From Bradyrhizobium vignae (GTDB taxonomy: Bacteria > Pseudomonadota > Alphaproteobacteria > Rhizobiales > Xanthobacteraceae): DNA of 64,000 nt. The notes beneath the pieces are model-generated. The model saw nothing but the letters and a program-made list of their open reading frames with translations. It was not told the origin of the DNA and did no database searches. Made by a program: the position numbers and the translations under genes. Shown piece by piece: positions 44,937-53,414 of the stretch; position 1 is the stretch's first letter, and each line of letters opens with the position of its first letter. Location: positions 124,001 to 188,000 of the forward strand of contig NZ_RDQF01000003.1 of the NCBI RefSeq assembly GCF_004114425.1, in the 5' to 3' direction.

Positions 44937-45062
44937 TCACCTCTCCCACGGGGAGAGGTCGGCGCGAAGCGCCGGGTGAGGGGTACAGGTCCATCGTCGG
45001 GGCGAAACCCCTCACGCGGATCGCTCGCGCGATCCGACCTCTCCCTGTGGGAGAAGTGAAGG
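44937..45062. repeat. Palindromic repeat element
   Basis: A region with CCTCTCCC/GGGGAGAGG, GGCGCGAAGCGCC-like and CGCGGATCGC/GCGATCCG-like inverted pairs, ending with a second CCTCTCCC copy. It fills the spacer between gltK and gltL and could form a large folded RNA in the operon transcript. Confidence 0.55.
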
Positions 45063-45097
45063 GCACCTCATTTCGGAATCTGGAGTTCACGATCCAC

Positions 45098-45790
45098 CTA
45101 GCGAATGATGGCGATGCGCGCCTGGAGACGGCGGACGCCAAAGGACGCGATACAGGAAATGGTAAAGTAGACGACTGCTGCGAACAGGTACATTTCGACG
45201 AGGCGCCCGTCGCGCTGGGCGACCTTGCTCGCCGCGCCGAGGAAGTCGGTGATCGACAGCACGTAGACCAGCGAGGTGTCCTGGAACAGCACGATGGTCT
45301 GCGTGATCAGCACCGGCAGCATGTTGCGGAAGGCCTGCGGCAGCACGACGTAGCGCATGGTCTGGGCGTAGGTCAGGCCCAGCGCACTCGCCGCGGCCGG
45401 CTGGCCGCGCGAGATCGACTGGATGCCGGCGCGCATGATCTCGGAGAAGTACGCCGCCTCGAACATGATGAAGGTGATGAGCGAGGAGGCGAACGCACCG
45501 ACGCTGATCGGGCGCGAGGCGCCGGTCAGCCATTGCCCGATATAGGGCACCAGGAAGTAGAACCAGAAGATGACCAGCACCAGCGGAAGCGAGCGCATGA
45601 AGTCGACATAGATGCCGGCGATCCGGCCGAGCAGCTTGAGGCCGGAGAGGCGCATCAGGGCAAGCGCCGTGCCGAAGATCAGGCCGCCGAGAGCTGCGAG
45701 CCCCGTCAGCGTCAGCGTGAACGTCATGCCCTCATAAAACAGGTAGGGCAGCGCGCGGCGGATGACGTCGAAATCGAAGTTGCCGAGCAT
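45098..45790 (-). CDS. gltK: Glutamate/aspartate-type ABC transporter permease 2
   Basis: A 230-residue inner-membrane protein with about five hydrophobic segments. The permease EAA loop is FSEIMRAGIQSISRGQPAAA, followed by ASALGLTYAQTM. It pairs with the other permease as a heterodimer. Its start is 4 bp after the gltJ stop, implying translational coupling. Confidence 0.92.
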   Translation of the reverse strand: MLGNFDFDVIRRALPYLFYEGMTFTLTLTGLAALGGLIFGTALALMRLSGLKLLGRIAGIYVDFMRSLPLVLVIFWFYFLVPYIGQWLTGASRPISVGAFASSLITFIMFEAAYFSEIMRAGIQSISRGQPAAASALGLTYAQTMRYVVLPQAFRNMLPVLITQTIVLFQDTSLVYVLSITDFLGAASKVAQRDGRLVEMYLFAAVVYFTISCIASFGVRRLQARIAIIR

Positions 45791-45794
45791 GGCG

Positions 45795-46526
45795 CTATTT
45801 CCCCGTGATGTAGCCGGGGATCGCGACCCAGCGCTCGAGGAAGCGCATCGCGGTCACGACGACGGCGTTGACGAGGAGATAGAGGATGGTCGCGGCGGTG
45901 AAGGCCTCGAACACCTGGAACGAGAATTCCTGCATCGAGCGCGCCTGTCCGGTCAGCTCGAGCAGGCCGATGGTGATTGCGACCGCGGTGTTCTTGATGG
46001 TGTTGAGGAACTCGGAGGTCAACGGCGGCAAGATAATGCGGAAGGCCATCGGCAGCAGCACGTAGCGATAGCCCTGCACCGTGGTGAGGCCGAGCGCGGT
46101 CGCCGCCATCCTCTGCCCACGCGGCAGCGAGGAGATGCCCGCCTGCAACTGCACGGCCACGCGTGCCGACATGAAGAAACCGACGCCGATCGCAGCCGTC
46201 CAGAACGGCGCGTTCGGCAGCTGCTTCAGCCAAGTGCCCGCACCTTTTGGCAGCAGTTCCGGCAGCACGAAGAACCACAGGAACAGCTGCACGAGCAGCG
46301 GCATGTTGCGGAAGAACTCGACATAAAGGAAGCCGAACCAGTTGGCGCCCTTCGACGGCAGCGTGCGCATGACGCCGACGATCGAGCCGGTGATCAACGC
46401 GATGATCCAGGCCAGCGCCGCCGTCTTGAGAGTCAGCGCCAAACCCGACAACAGCATGTCGAGATAGGTGCCGGTCCCCATCGGGTTCGGCTGGAAAAAG
46501 ATTCCCCAGTTCCAGTTGTAGTTCAC
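45795..46526 (-). CDS. gltJ: Glutamate/aspartate-type ABC transporter permease 1
   Basis: A 243-residue permease starting at GTG 46526 (MNYNWNWGIFFQPNP), with GGGGGA upstream; the further upstream ATG gives a non-homologous leader. The EAA loop is in AVQLQAGISSLPRGQRMAA. The N-terminal WNWG segment is typical of GltJ-type proteins. It forms the channel together with gltK. Confidence 0.92.
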   Translation of the reverse strand: MNYNWNWGIFFQPNPMGTGTYLDMLLSGLALTLKTAALAWIIALITGSIVGVMRTLPSKGANWFGFLYVEFFRNMPLLVQLFLWFFVLPELLPKGAGTWLKQLPNAPFWTAAIGVGFFMSARVAVQLQAGISSLPRGQRMAATALGLTTVQGYRYVLLPMAFRIILPPLTSEFLNTIKNTAVAITIGLLELTGQARSMQEFSFQVFEAFTAATILYLLVNAVVVTAMRFLERWVAIPGYITGK

Positions 46527-46643
46527 GTGTCCCCCGCGCGAACGCGCCAGCCATGGATGTCCTGAGCGCCTATGCAAATGTCCGGCCACCCTGGTGTCAA
46601 GAGTGGCCGGACATGATCCCGATCGAAAGATCGAGGCTTTATC

Positions 46644-47555
46644 TTACTTGTAGTCGTCCGGGTTCGGCGAGTCCGTCGGCTTGGCGAACTCGTTCTTCAG
46701 CTCGGCCGAGATCGGGGTGTTGAGGTTCAGGCCCTTCGGCGGGATCTTCTGGGTGAACCACTTGTCGTAGATCTTCTGAGCCTCGCCCGAGGTGTAGAGC
46801 GCGGCGGTCGCAGCATCCACCACCTTCTTGAAGGCGGGATCGTCCTTGCGCAGCATGATGCCGTAGGGCTCGGGCTTGGAGAACGCGTCCTTGGAGACGG
46901 CGTAGTCGTCCGGGTTCTTCGAGCCGGCGACGAGGCTCGCGAGCAGGATGTCGTCCATCACGAAGGCGACCGCACGGTCGGTCTCGACCATCAGGAAGGC
47001 CTCGGCGTGATCCTTGGCCGGGATGATGTTTGCGCCGAGTCCCTTCGCGACGTTGGCTTCGGTGAGCTGCTTGATGTTGGTGGTGCCGGCGGTCGAGACC
47101 ACGGTCTTGCCCTTGAGGTCGTCGATCGACTTCAAGCCGCTCGACTTCTTGAAGACGTAGCGGCTGGCGGTCAGGAAGTGGGTATTGGTGAAGGCGACCT
47201 GCTTCTGGCGCTCGGCATTGTTGGTGGTCGAGCCGCATTCGAGGTCGATGGTGCCGTTGGCCATCAGCGGGATGCGCGTCGCCGAGGTCACCGGGTTGAG
47301 CTTGACCTCGAGCTTGTCGAGCTTGAGCTCCTTCTTCACGGCCTCGACGATCTTGTAGCAGATGTCCATCGCGAACCCGACGGGCTTCTGGTTGTCGTCC
47401 AGATAGGAGAACGGGATCGAGGAATCGCGGAAGCCGAGCGTGATCGCGCCGGTGTCCTTGATGTTCTTCAGCGTGCCGGTCAGCTCCTGCGCCCCGGCCT
47501 GGCTGACGACGAAGGTTGCGGCGAGCGCGAGCCCGATGTGACGGAAATGTTTCAC
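46644..47555 (-). CDS. gltI: Glutamate/aspartate-type periplasmic binding protein
   Basis: A 303-residue solute-binding protein with a signal peptide (VKHFRHIGLALAATF ... AGAQ). The mature part matches SBP family 3: TLKNIKDTGAITLGFRDSSIPFSY in two pieces, TIDLECGSTTNN, and GKTVVSTAGTTNIK. A GTG start at 47555 after GGGGAAG fits best. Members bind Glu/Asp in the periplasm. It is the first gene of the importer operon; 87 bp separate it from the upstream M20 peptidase gene. Confidence 0.92.
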   Translation of the reverse strand: MKHFRHIGLALAATFVVSQAGAQELTGTLKNIKDTGAITLGFRDSSIPFSYLDDNQKPVGFAMDICYKIVEAVKKELKLDKLEVKLNPVTSATRIPLMANGTIDLECGSTTNNAERQKQVAFTNTHFLTASRYVFKKSSGLKSIDDLKGKTVVSTAGTTNIKQLTEANVAKGLGANIIPAKDHAEAFLMVETDRAVAFVMDDILLASLVAGSKNPDDYAVSKDAFSKPEPYGIMLRKDDPAFKKVVDAATAALYTSGEAQKIYDKWFTQKIPPKGLNLNTPISAELKNEFAKPTDSPNPDDYK

Positions 47556-47642
47556 GTTTTTCTTCCCCTTTCGGATGATGCGGCCCGGATGCAAGCACAA
47601 ATCGAGCCGGATTAGAATGTAACTTTCGGCTGGATTATCGGC

Positions 47643-49028
47643 TCAGGTTAACGGCGCCGGCAACTCGCCGAGATCCCAGAACAGCCCGGCCATCACCGTC
47701 AAGGCCTCTTCGGTCAACGGCAGCAGGATGTGCTCATTGGGCGCATGCTGGGAGCAGCCGGGATAGGAGTGCGGGACCCAGATCGTCGGCAGGCCCAGGA
47801 CCTCGGAGAACACGTCATTGGGCAGCGAGCCGCCAAAGTTCGGCAGCACGGCCGGCGCCTTGCCGGTGGTCTCCTGCACCGAATCCGCCGCCCATTTTAT
47901 CCACGGGCTGTCGAAATCGGTGCGCGATGCAGCAAAACTCTGCGCCGCGCGCACCTCGACCATTGGAAACCCCTTCTGGACCAGATGCGCGCGGATCGCC
48001 TCGATCAGCCCGTCAATTTTGGTGCCGACGACGAAACGCAGTTGCAGCACGGCACTGGCGCGGCCGGGAATGGCGTTCGCCGGCTTCTCGATATTGCCCG
48101 ACGACATCGCCAGCACCTCGAGCGTATTCCAGGCGTAGAGCCGTTCGGCCGCCGACAACCCCTCCTCGCCCCAGTTCTCGGCCAGCGCCGGCTCGTCCGC
48201 TGTCGGCACCACCTCAACGTCGGCGAGATAGCTGCGGATTTGGTTGGTGAGCCGCGGCGGCTTCAGGGCCTCGAGCTGGAGGCGGCCATGACCGTCGACC
48301 AGGGTCGAGATCGCGTTGACCAGGATGGTCGCGGGGTTGGCGAGCACGCCGCCCCAATTGCCGGAATGATGCCCGCCATCGCGCAAATTCACGTCGAGAT
48401 GAATGCGGATGCCGCCGCGGCAGCCTAGAAACAGCGTCGGCCGATCGGCCGACAGGCGTGGGCCGTCGGAGGCCATGAACAGGTCGGCCTTGAGCGCATC
48501 GCGATTGAGATCGCAGACCTTGCCGAGATCGGGCGAGCCGATCTCCTCGCCCATCTCGATGATGAACTTGGCGTTGAACCCGAGCTTGCCGCCGCGCGCG
48601 TCGCGCACCGCACGGAGCGCGGCCATGTTGATGCTGTGCTGGCCCTTGTTGTCGGCGGTGCCGCGGCCATAGAGGCGCGTACCCGCAATTGTCGTGCGCC
48701 AGGGATCGCGCCCCTCGCGCCACTCGCCTTCCATGCCGTCGACGACATCGCCATGGCCGTAGACCAGCACGGTCGGCGCGGACGCACTCTCGTGATGCTC
48801 GGCGAACAGGAACGGCGCCTTGCCGCTTGGGGATTCGACGATGCGGCTGGTGAAGTCGAGCGCGGCGAAGGCCGGCTGCATCTCCTGCTCCAGATAGGCT
48901 CGCAGCTCGGGGCCGCGCGACGGATTCTGGCTTTCGGTCCGATACGCGACGCGGCGGTCGAGTTCAGCGAGGAACGCACCGGATTTGAAATCGTCGCGGG
49001 CGCGGGCGATGGCGTCGGCTCTGGTCAT
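47643..49028 (-). CDS. M20 family metallopeptidase (dipeptidase-like)
   Basis: A 461-residue zinc peptidase. Metal and catalytic residues are visible: His92 and Asp94 in YGHGDVVDG, bridging Asp126 in GRGTADNKGQ, and Glu161-Glu162 in MGEEIGSPD. The order and length match the carnosinase/CNDP-like M20 subfamily that hydrolyses dipeptides or N-acyl amino acids. It is directly upstream of the glutamate importer operon on the same strand, so released amino acids could be the link. No signal peptide is seen with the start at 49028. Confidence 0.9.
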   Translation of the reverse strand: MTRADAIARARDDFKSGAFLAELDRRVAYRTESQNPSRGPELRAYLEQEMQPAFAALDFTSRIVESPSGKAPFLFAEHHESASAPTVLVYGHGDVVDGMEGEWREGRDPWRTTIAGTRLYGRGTADNKGQHSINMAALRAVRDARGGKLGFNAKFIIEMGEEIGSPDLGKVCDLNRDALKADLFMASDGPRLSADRPTLFLGCRGGIRIHLDVNLRDGGHHSGNWGGVLANPATILVNAISTLVDGHGRLQLEALKPPRLTNQIRSYLADVEVVPTADEPALAENWGEEGLSAAERLYAWNTLEVLAMSSGNIEKPANAIPGRASAVLQLRFVVGTKIDGLIEAIRAHLVQKGFPMVEVRAAQSFAASRTDFDSPWIKWAADSVQETTGKAPAVLPNFGGSLPNDVFSEVLGLPTIWVPHSYPGCSQHAPNEHILLPLTEEALTVMAGLFWDLGELPAPLT

Positions 49029-49106
49029 TGCTTTCGTTTTCAAGGTTTCGATGCCGGCGAACGTAGCGAGGTACATAGGCCGTCGAAAGTGGCGGGGCGT
49101 TGGATC

Positions 49107-49137
49107 GTTCTTGGGCGGTTCTTGGGCGGTTCTTGGG
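49107..49137. repeat. Short tandem repeat upstream of the M20 peptidase gene
   Basis: GTTCTTGGGCG occurs twice in direct succession (49107-49117, 49118-49128), followed by a partial third copy GTTCTTGGG. It lies in the divergent promoter region between the peptidase and monooxygenase genes. Confidence 0.7.
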
Positions 49138-49294
49138 ATTTCGTTCTTGCTCGCTTGAGATTGGCTCGCCAAGCGCGGCGCACCGCTGATTTTGACCTTG
49201 CCAATCCCCAAACATATGCAAGAACTTCGCCAAGTTGGGGCGCACAAATCTATCATTCGAAGAGCGCTCAGTACAGGGCGCCGAGGGGACCAGC

Positions 49295-50674
49295 ATGGCC
49301 AAAGAGATCAGGCTCAACGCCTTTGCGATGAATTGCGTCGCACACCAGTCACCGGGCCTTTGGACCCATCCGCGCGACCGCACCGCCGAGTATAACCGCC
49401 TGCCCTACTGGATCGATCTCGCCAAGACGCTGGAGCGCGGCCGTTTCGACGGGCTGTTCCTGGCGGACGTGCTCGGGGTCTACGATGTCTATGGCAACAG
49501 CCCTGACGCAGCCTTGCGCAATGCAGCACAGACGCCGTCGAACGAGCCGCTGCTGCTGCTCTCGGCGATGGCCGCGGTGACGCAAAATCTCGGTTTCGGC
49601 GTCACCAGCAATCTGTCGTTCGAGCCGCCCTACCCGTTCGCGCGGCGGATGTCGACGCTGGATCATCTCACCGAGGGACGCATCGGCTGGAACGTCGTCA
49701 CCGGCTATCTCGACAGCGCCGCGCGCGGTGCCGGCAAGGACAAGCAGACCGGACATGACGACCGCTACGACATCGCCGACGAATATATGGAGGTGGTGTA
49801 CAAGCTCTGGGAAGGAAGCTGGGAGGACGATGCCGTGCTGCGCGACCGGACGCGCGGCATCTTTACCGATCCCGCAAAAGTTCATCGCGTCAATCACGAG
49901 GGCGCGAACTACCGCATCAACAACACCATTCACCTCAGCGAGCCATCGCCGCAGCGCACGCCCGTGCTGTACCAGGCCGGCACCTCGCCGCGCGGCCGCC
50001 AGTTCGCCGCACGCCATGCCGAGTGCGTCTTCATGTCGGGACCGTCGGCCAAGGTGATCGCGCCGCGCGTCTCAGCGATCCGGCAAGAGGCCGCTGCGCT
50101 CGGCCGCAACCCGGCGGAGATCCTGATGTTCTCGATGATGACGATCATCCTTGGACGGACGGAAGCCGAAGCCAGGGAGAAATACGCCGACTGCCGCCGT
50201 CACATCAGCCCCGAGGGAGCGCTGGCGCTGATGTCGGGATGGACCGGCGTCGACTTCTCCGGCTACGACCTCGACCAGCAGGTGCGCCATGTCCAGAACG
50301 ACGCCGGCCGCAGCGCGATGGACAACGTCACCCGCGCTGATCCTGATCGCATCTGGACGGTGCGCGATGTGATCGAGCATGTCGGCATCGGCGGCGCCGG
50401 TCCGGTCGTGGTCGGCACGCCCGAGATGGTCGCTGATAAAATCGAGGACTGGTTCGAGAAGACCGACGTTGACGGTCTCAACGTCGCGTTCGCGATCTCA
50501 CCCGGCGATTTCGAGGACATCGCCGATATGCTGGTGCCGGAGCTGACCCGGCGCGGGCGGTACAAGAGCGATTATGCCAAGGGTACGCTGCGGGAGAAGC
50601 TGTTCGGTGAGGGGCGCGCGAGGCTCGACGGGCCGCATCCGGCCGCAGGGTATCGGGTGGGGAGGAAAAGATAG
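49295..50674 (+). CDS. LLM-class flavin-dependent monooxygenase (NtaA/DmoA type)
   Basis: A 459-residue protein of the nitrilotriacetate/dimethylsulfide monooxygenase subgroup. It has IRLNAFAMNCVAHQSPGLW, GLFLADVLGVYDVYG, EGRIGWNVVTGYLDSAARG and PVLYQAGTSPRGRQFAA. It uses reduced flavin from a partner reductase not found nearby. The start at 49295 follows GAGGGGACC. It diverges from the M20 peptidase gene. It is a different paralogue from the one at 30075-31442. Confidence 0.88.
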   Translation: MAKEIRLNAFAMNCVAHQSPGLWTHPRDRTAEYNRLPYWIDLAKTLERGRFDGLFLADVLGVYDVYGNSPDAALRNAAQTPSNEPLLLLSAMAAVTQNLGFGVTSNLSFEPPYPFARRMSTLDHLTEGRIGWNVVTGYLDSAARGAGKDKQTGHDDRYDIADEYMEVVYKLWEGSWEDDAVLRDRTRGIFTDPAKVHRVNHEGANYRINNTIHLSEPSPQRTPVLYQAGTSPRGRQFAARHAECVFMSGPSAKVIAPRVSAIRQEAAALGRNPAEILMFSMMTIILGRTEAEAREKYADCRRHISPEGALALMSGWTGVDFSGYDLDQQVRHVQNDAGRSAMDNVTRADPDRIWTVRDVIEHVGIGGAGPVVVGTPEMVADKIEDWFEKTDVDGLNVAFAISPGDFEDIADMLVPELTRRGRYKSDYAKGTLREKLFGEGRARLDGPHPAAGYRVGRKR

Positions 50675-50735
50675 CCACCACGTGCCCCCGGGCTGAACAT
50701 CAAGTCGGGCGCTGAGAACGTGGCGCCAGGCCGCC

Positions 50736-52397
50736 CTACACCTTCCCGTCCACCATCACCTCGATCAGCTTCGTCCCCGGCCGGCCGAACGCCGACGCCA
50801 GCGTCGCCCTCAGCTCGCGGGGGTCGCTGATCTTGATCGCCTCGCAGCCGAGCGCCTTCGCGATGCCGGCAAAATCCACGGGCGGATCGACGAAGTCCAT
50901 GCCGACGTAATTGTCATCGCCATGGAAGGCGAGCAGCCGCTGCTTGATGATGCGATAGCCACCATTGTTGACGATGACGATGTTGAGCGGCAGCTTGTGA
51001 TGCGCGGCCGTCCACAGCGACTGGATCGAATACATCGCGCTGCCATCGCCCGAGAAGCACACCACGGGGCGATCCGGATTGGCGATGCTGGCGCCGACTG
51101 ACGCCGGCAGGCCCCAGCCGATGCCGCCGGAGGCAAGTCCGTGGTAGCCATAGCGATCGCGATGCGGCCGCAGCGCCGTGATCTGGCGGCTGGAGGTGAG
51201 CCCTTCATCGACGAGAATGGCATTATCAGGCATCGCCTCGACCATCTGCAGCACCAGAAAATCCGGATCGATTGGCGTGCGGGCGGCGCTCCTGCCGATC
51301 TGCTCGACGAGCGCGGCGCGGCGTGCGGTCCAGTTCTTCGGCGCGAGTTCGGCGAGACGTTGCTTCGCGCGGCCCGCGAGTGTCGCGCCGCCCATCTCCT
51401 TCAGCACGGGAATCAGCGCGCGCAGCGTTTCCTTCAAATCCGCCTTCAGCGCGATCTCGGCACCGTAGTTCTTGGCGATCTCCCAATCGACGAGACCGAC
51501 CTGCACGATGCCAAGGCCATCCGGCAGCGCGTCCACTTCGCTGTAAACCGACATCCGCAGGGGATCGCCGCCCAGCGCGATCAGGAGATCGTACGGCGCA
51601 AGCGTATCGCGTGCGGCCTTCTGCACGCGCGCCAACGTGCCGATGAAGCTCGGACTCTCCGAGAGAAAGTGCGAGCCATAGGGCGTCGAGGATTGGTAGG
51701 CGGCCGCGCCGAGCAGCTCGGCCAACTCAGCCGCCTCGTTCAGAGCATCGCTCTTGACCACCTCGTCCATGGTGACGATCACAGGCCGTTCGGCTTTCAG
51801 CAGCCGTGCGGCAAAGGTCTTCAACGCTTCATCCGACGGCCTTGCACGCGCGTCGATGCGGGTGGAGCGGCCGAGATCGATGCCGGCTTCGCTGTTGAGG
51901 ATGTCGCCGGGCAGCGAAATGAACACCGGCCCGGTCGGCGGCGTCATCGCCACCTTAGCGGCACGGCGCACGATGCGCGGCAGATCCTCCAGCCGCGTCA
52001 CCTCGACCGCCCATTTCACCAGCGGCTCGGCCATACGCACCAGAGGACCATAGAGCACCGGCTCCATCAGGCCGTGGCCCTGCTCCTGCTGGCCTGCAGT
52101 CAAAATCATCGGCGTGCCCGTGAACTGGGCGTTGTAGAGCGAGCCCATGGCGTTGCCGAGGCCGGGCGCGACGTGAACGTTGCAGGCGACGAGCTTGCCG
52201 GAGGCGCGGCTGTAGCCGTCGGCGATCGCCACCACCAGGCTCTCCTGCATCGCCATCACATAGGTGAGATCGGGATGGTCCTTCAGCGCATGCATGATCG
52301 GCAGCTCCGTGGTGCCGGGATTGCCGAACAGATGCGAGACGCCCTCGTCCTTGAGCAGCGCGAGAAAGGCGGAGCGGCCGGTGATCTTGTTCTTCAT
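50736..52397 (-). CDS. ThDP-dependent decarboxylase, benzoylformate-decarboxylase-like
   Basis: A 553-residue protein with the three-domain ThDP fold. The catalytic Glu is Glu52 in MQESLVVAIADGYSRASG, and the cofactor motif is SGDGSAMYS ... IVNNGG. Compared from memory with Pseudomonas benzoylformate decarboxylase, FGNPGTTELP has Thr29 where that enzyme has Ser26, and His75 corresponds to its His70. It would decarboxylate a 2-oxo acid to an aldehyde; acetolactate synthase-like activity is an alternative. The start follows GGAGGA. Its neighbours are a flavin monooxygenase, an Old Yellow Enzyme and an aldehyde dehydrogenase. Confidence 0.85.
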   Translation of the reverse strand: MKNKITGRSAFLALLKDEGVSHLFGNPGTTELPIMHALKDHPDLTYVMAMQESLVVAIADGYSRASGKLVACNVHVAPGLGNAMGSLYNAQFTGTPMILTAGQQEQGHGLMEPVLYGPLVRMAEPLVKWAVEVTRLEDLPRIVRRAAKVAMTPPTGPVFISLPGDILNSEAGIDLGRSTRIDARARPSDEALKTFAARLLKAERPVIVTMDEVVKSDALNEAAELAELLGAAAYQSSTPYGSHFLSESPSFIGTLARVQKAARDTLAPYDLLIALGGDPLRMSVYSEVDALPDGLGIVQVGLVDWEIAKNYGAEIALKADLKETLRALIPVLKEMGGATLAGRAKQRLAELAPKNWTARRAALVEQIGRSAARTPIDPDFLVLQMVEAMPDNAILVDEGLTSSRQITALRPHRDRYGYHGLASGGIGWGLPASVGASIANPDRPVVCFSGDGSAMYSIQSLWTAAHHKLPLNIVIVNNGGYRIIKQRLLAFHGDDNYVGMDFVDPPVDFAGIAKALGCEAIKISDPRELRATLASAFGRPGTKLIEVMVDGKV

Positions 52398-52509
52398 GTT
52401 TCCTCCAGGAGCGGACGTTGCCGCAAGGACGGAGGCATGATGGCCGAAGTTTTGGGATGCGCGCAAGGAAGCGCGCTCATGGCTGCGTTGCGTGGAAGCC
52501 CCACTCTCG

Positions 52510-52558
52510 TGTCCCGGACGCGACGCAACGTGCAACGTTGCGGCGCAGGGCCGGGACA
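52510..52558. repeat. Palindromic repeat element
   Basis: TGTCCCGG (52510-52517) pairs with CCGGGACA (52551-52558), enclosing CGCAACG/CGTTGCG. It lies between the ThDP decarboxylase gene and the GFA-domain gene. Confidence 0.6.
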
Positions 52559-52689
52559 CAGATATTCGCGCCGAGTTCGCTGAGGCATGGGCACCGGCTC
52601 AGCAGCCACCGCCGCACCGGACCATGCTTCGCATCGCAGGGGAGGCGCTGCGCCGCGTCCTGGGCACGAGAGCGGAGGTGCGGCTCGCA

Positions 52690-53193
52690 CTATATCTCCT
52701 CGCGGCCCAGCTCGAACGGATCCTCGCCGCCCGCGCGCTTCTTCTTTTTCGAGCGCTGCCAGACCACGCCCGGAAAGCCCTTCAGCGGCACCAGCGGCTC
52801 GCCAGTATAGGCCCATTCCTGCAGCTCCTCGATCGCGATGTGATAGAGCGGTTGGCGGCCGGTGCGTTCGTTGAACAGGGCACGGGGAATGTTGACCATG
52901 TGCGGTCCGCGCGGACGTTCGTACATGATCGGCGTCCCGCAATGTGAGCAGAAGCTGCGCGCGGTCTTGGTTACCTTGTCCTCGTAGCGGGTGAGCACGG
53001 TCTTGCCGGACGTGATGCGAAAGCGCTTCTTCCAGCTACCGATATAGGTCGCGTAAGCTGCGCCGTGGGCGCGGCGACTGGCGGCGGAGTGATCATGCCA
53101 TGCCCAGCGCGCGGGAACGTCGATCTCGAAGGTGACCTTGCCGCAGAGGCATTGGCCGGTGGCTATTCCTGCGGCGGCTGCGGCTTTGGCCAT
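52690..53193 (-). CDS. GFA-domain protein lacking the central cysteines
   Basis: A 167-residue protein of the GFA (CENP-V/glutathione-dependent formaldehyde-activating) fold. The first pair CLCG and the last pair FCSHCGTP, which bind the structural zinc, are present. The central CHCxxC motif, which holds the second zinc, is replaced by WHDHSAASRR. The tail is lysine-rich (SKKKKR). It probably is a divergent subfamily, perhaps using His residues, or a non-catalytic protein. The start at 53193 is at the usual N-terminus; the upstream frame is inside a repeat. Confidence 0.75.
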   Translation of the reverse strand: MAKAAAAAGIATGQCLCGKVTFEIDVPARWAWHDHSAASRRAHGAAYATYIGSWKKRFRITSGKTVLTRYEDKVTKTARSFCSHCGTPIMYERPRGPHMVNIPRALFNERTGRQPLYHIAIEELQEWAYTGEPLVPLKGFPGVVWQRSKKKKRAGGEDPFELGREEI

Positions 53194-53207
53194 GGAAGTC
53201 TCCCCGT

Positions 53208-53288
53208 CGTCATTGCGAGCGCAGCGAAACAATCCAGGCTGCCTCAACGGAGAGATGCTGGATTTGCTTCGCTGCGCTCGCAATGACG
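53208..53288. repeat. Long palindromic repeat with 21-bp arms
   Basis: Arms of 21 bp at 53208-53228 and 53268-53288 are exact inverted repeats with the core ATTGCGAGCGCAGCG, around a 39-nt centre. This is the strongest hairpin in the window. It lies between the convergent-orientation ends of the GFA gene's upstream region and the Old Yellow Enzyme gene, next to another repeat. Confidence 0.8.
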
Positions 53289-53332
53289 GAATTTGTGGTG
53301 GTGGTCGGAGCAACACAAAAGTCCCGTACCCC

Positions 53333-53400
53333 GGATGGAGCGAAGCGCAATCCGGGGATCTTGACGCGGGGACGATCCCGGATTGCGCTGCGCTCCATCC
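53333..53400. repeat. Palindromic repeat with 24-bp arms
   Basis: Arms at 53333-53356 and 53377-53400 are inverted repeats of 24 bp with one mismatch (core GGATGGAGCG and CGCAATCCGGG). It is immediately next to the previous element and 15 bp from the Old Yellow Enzyme stop. Confidence 0.75.
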
Positions 53401-53414
53401 AGGCTACGGCAGCG

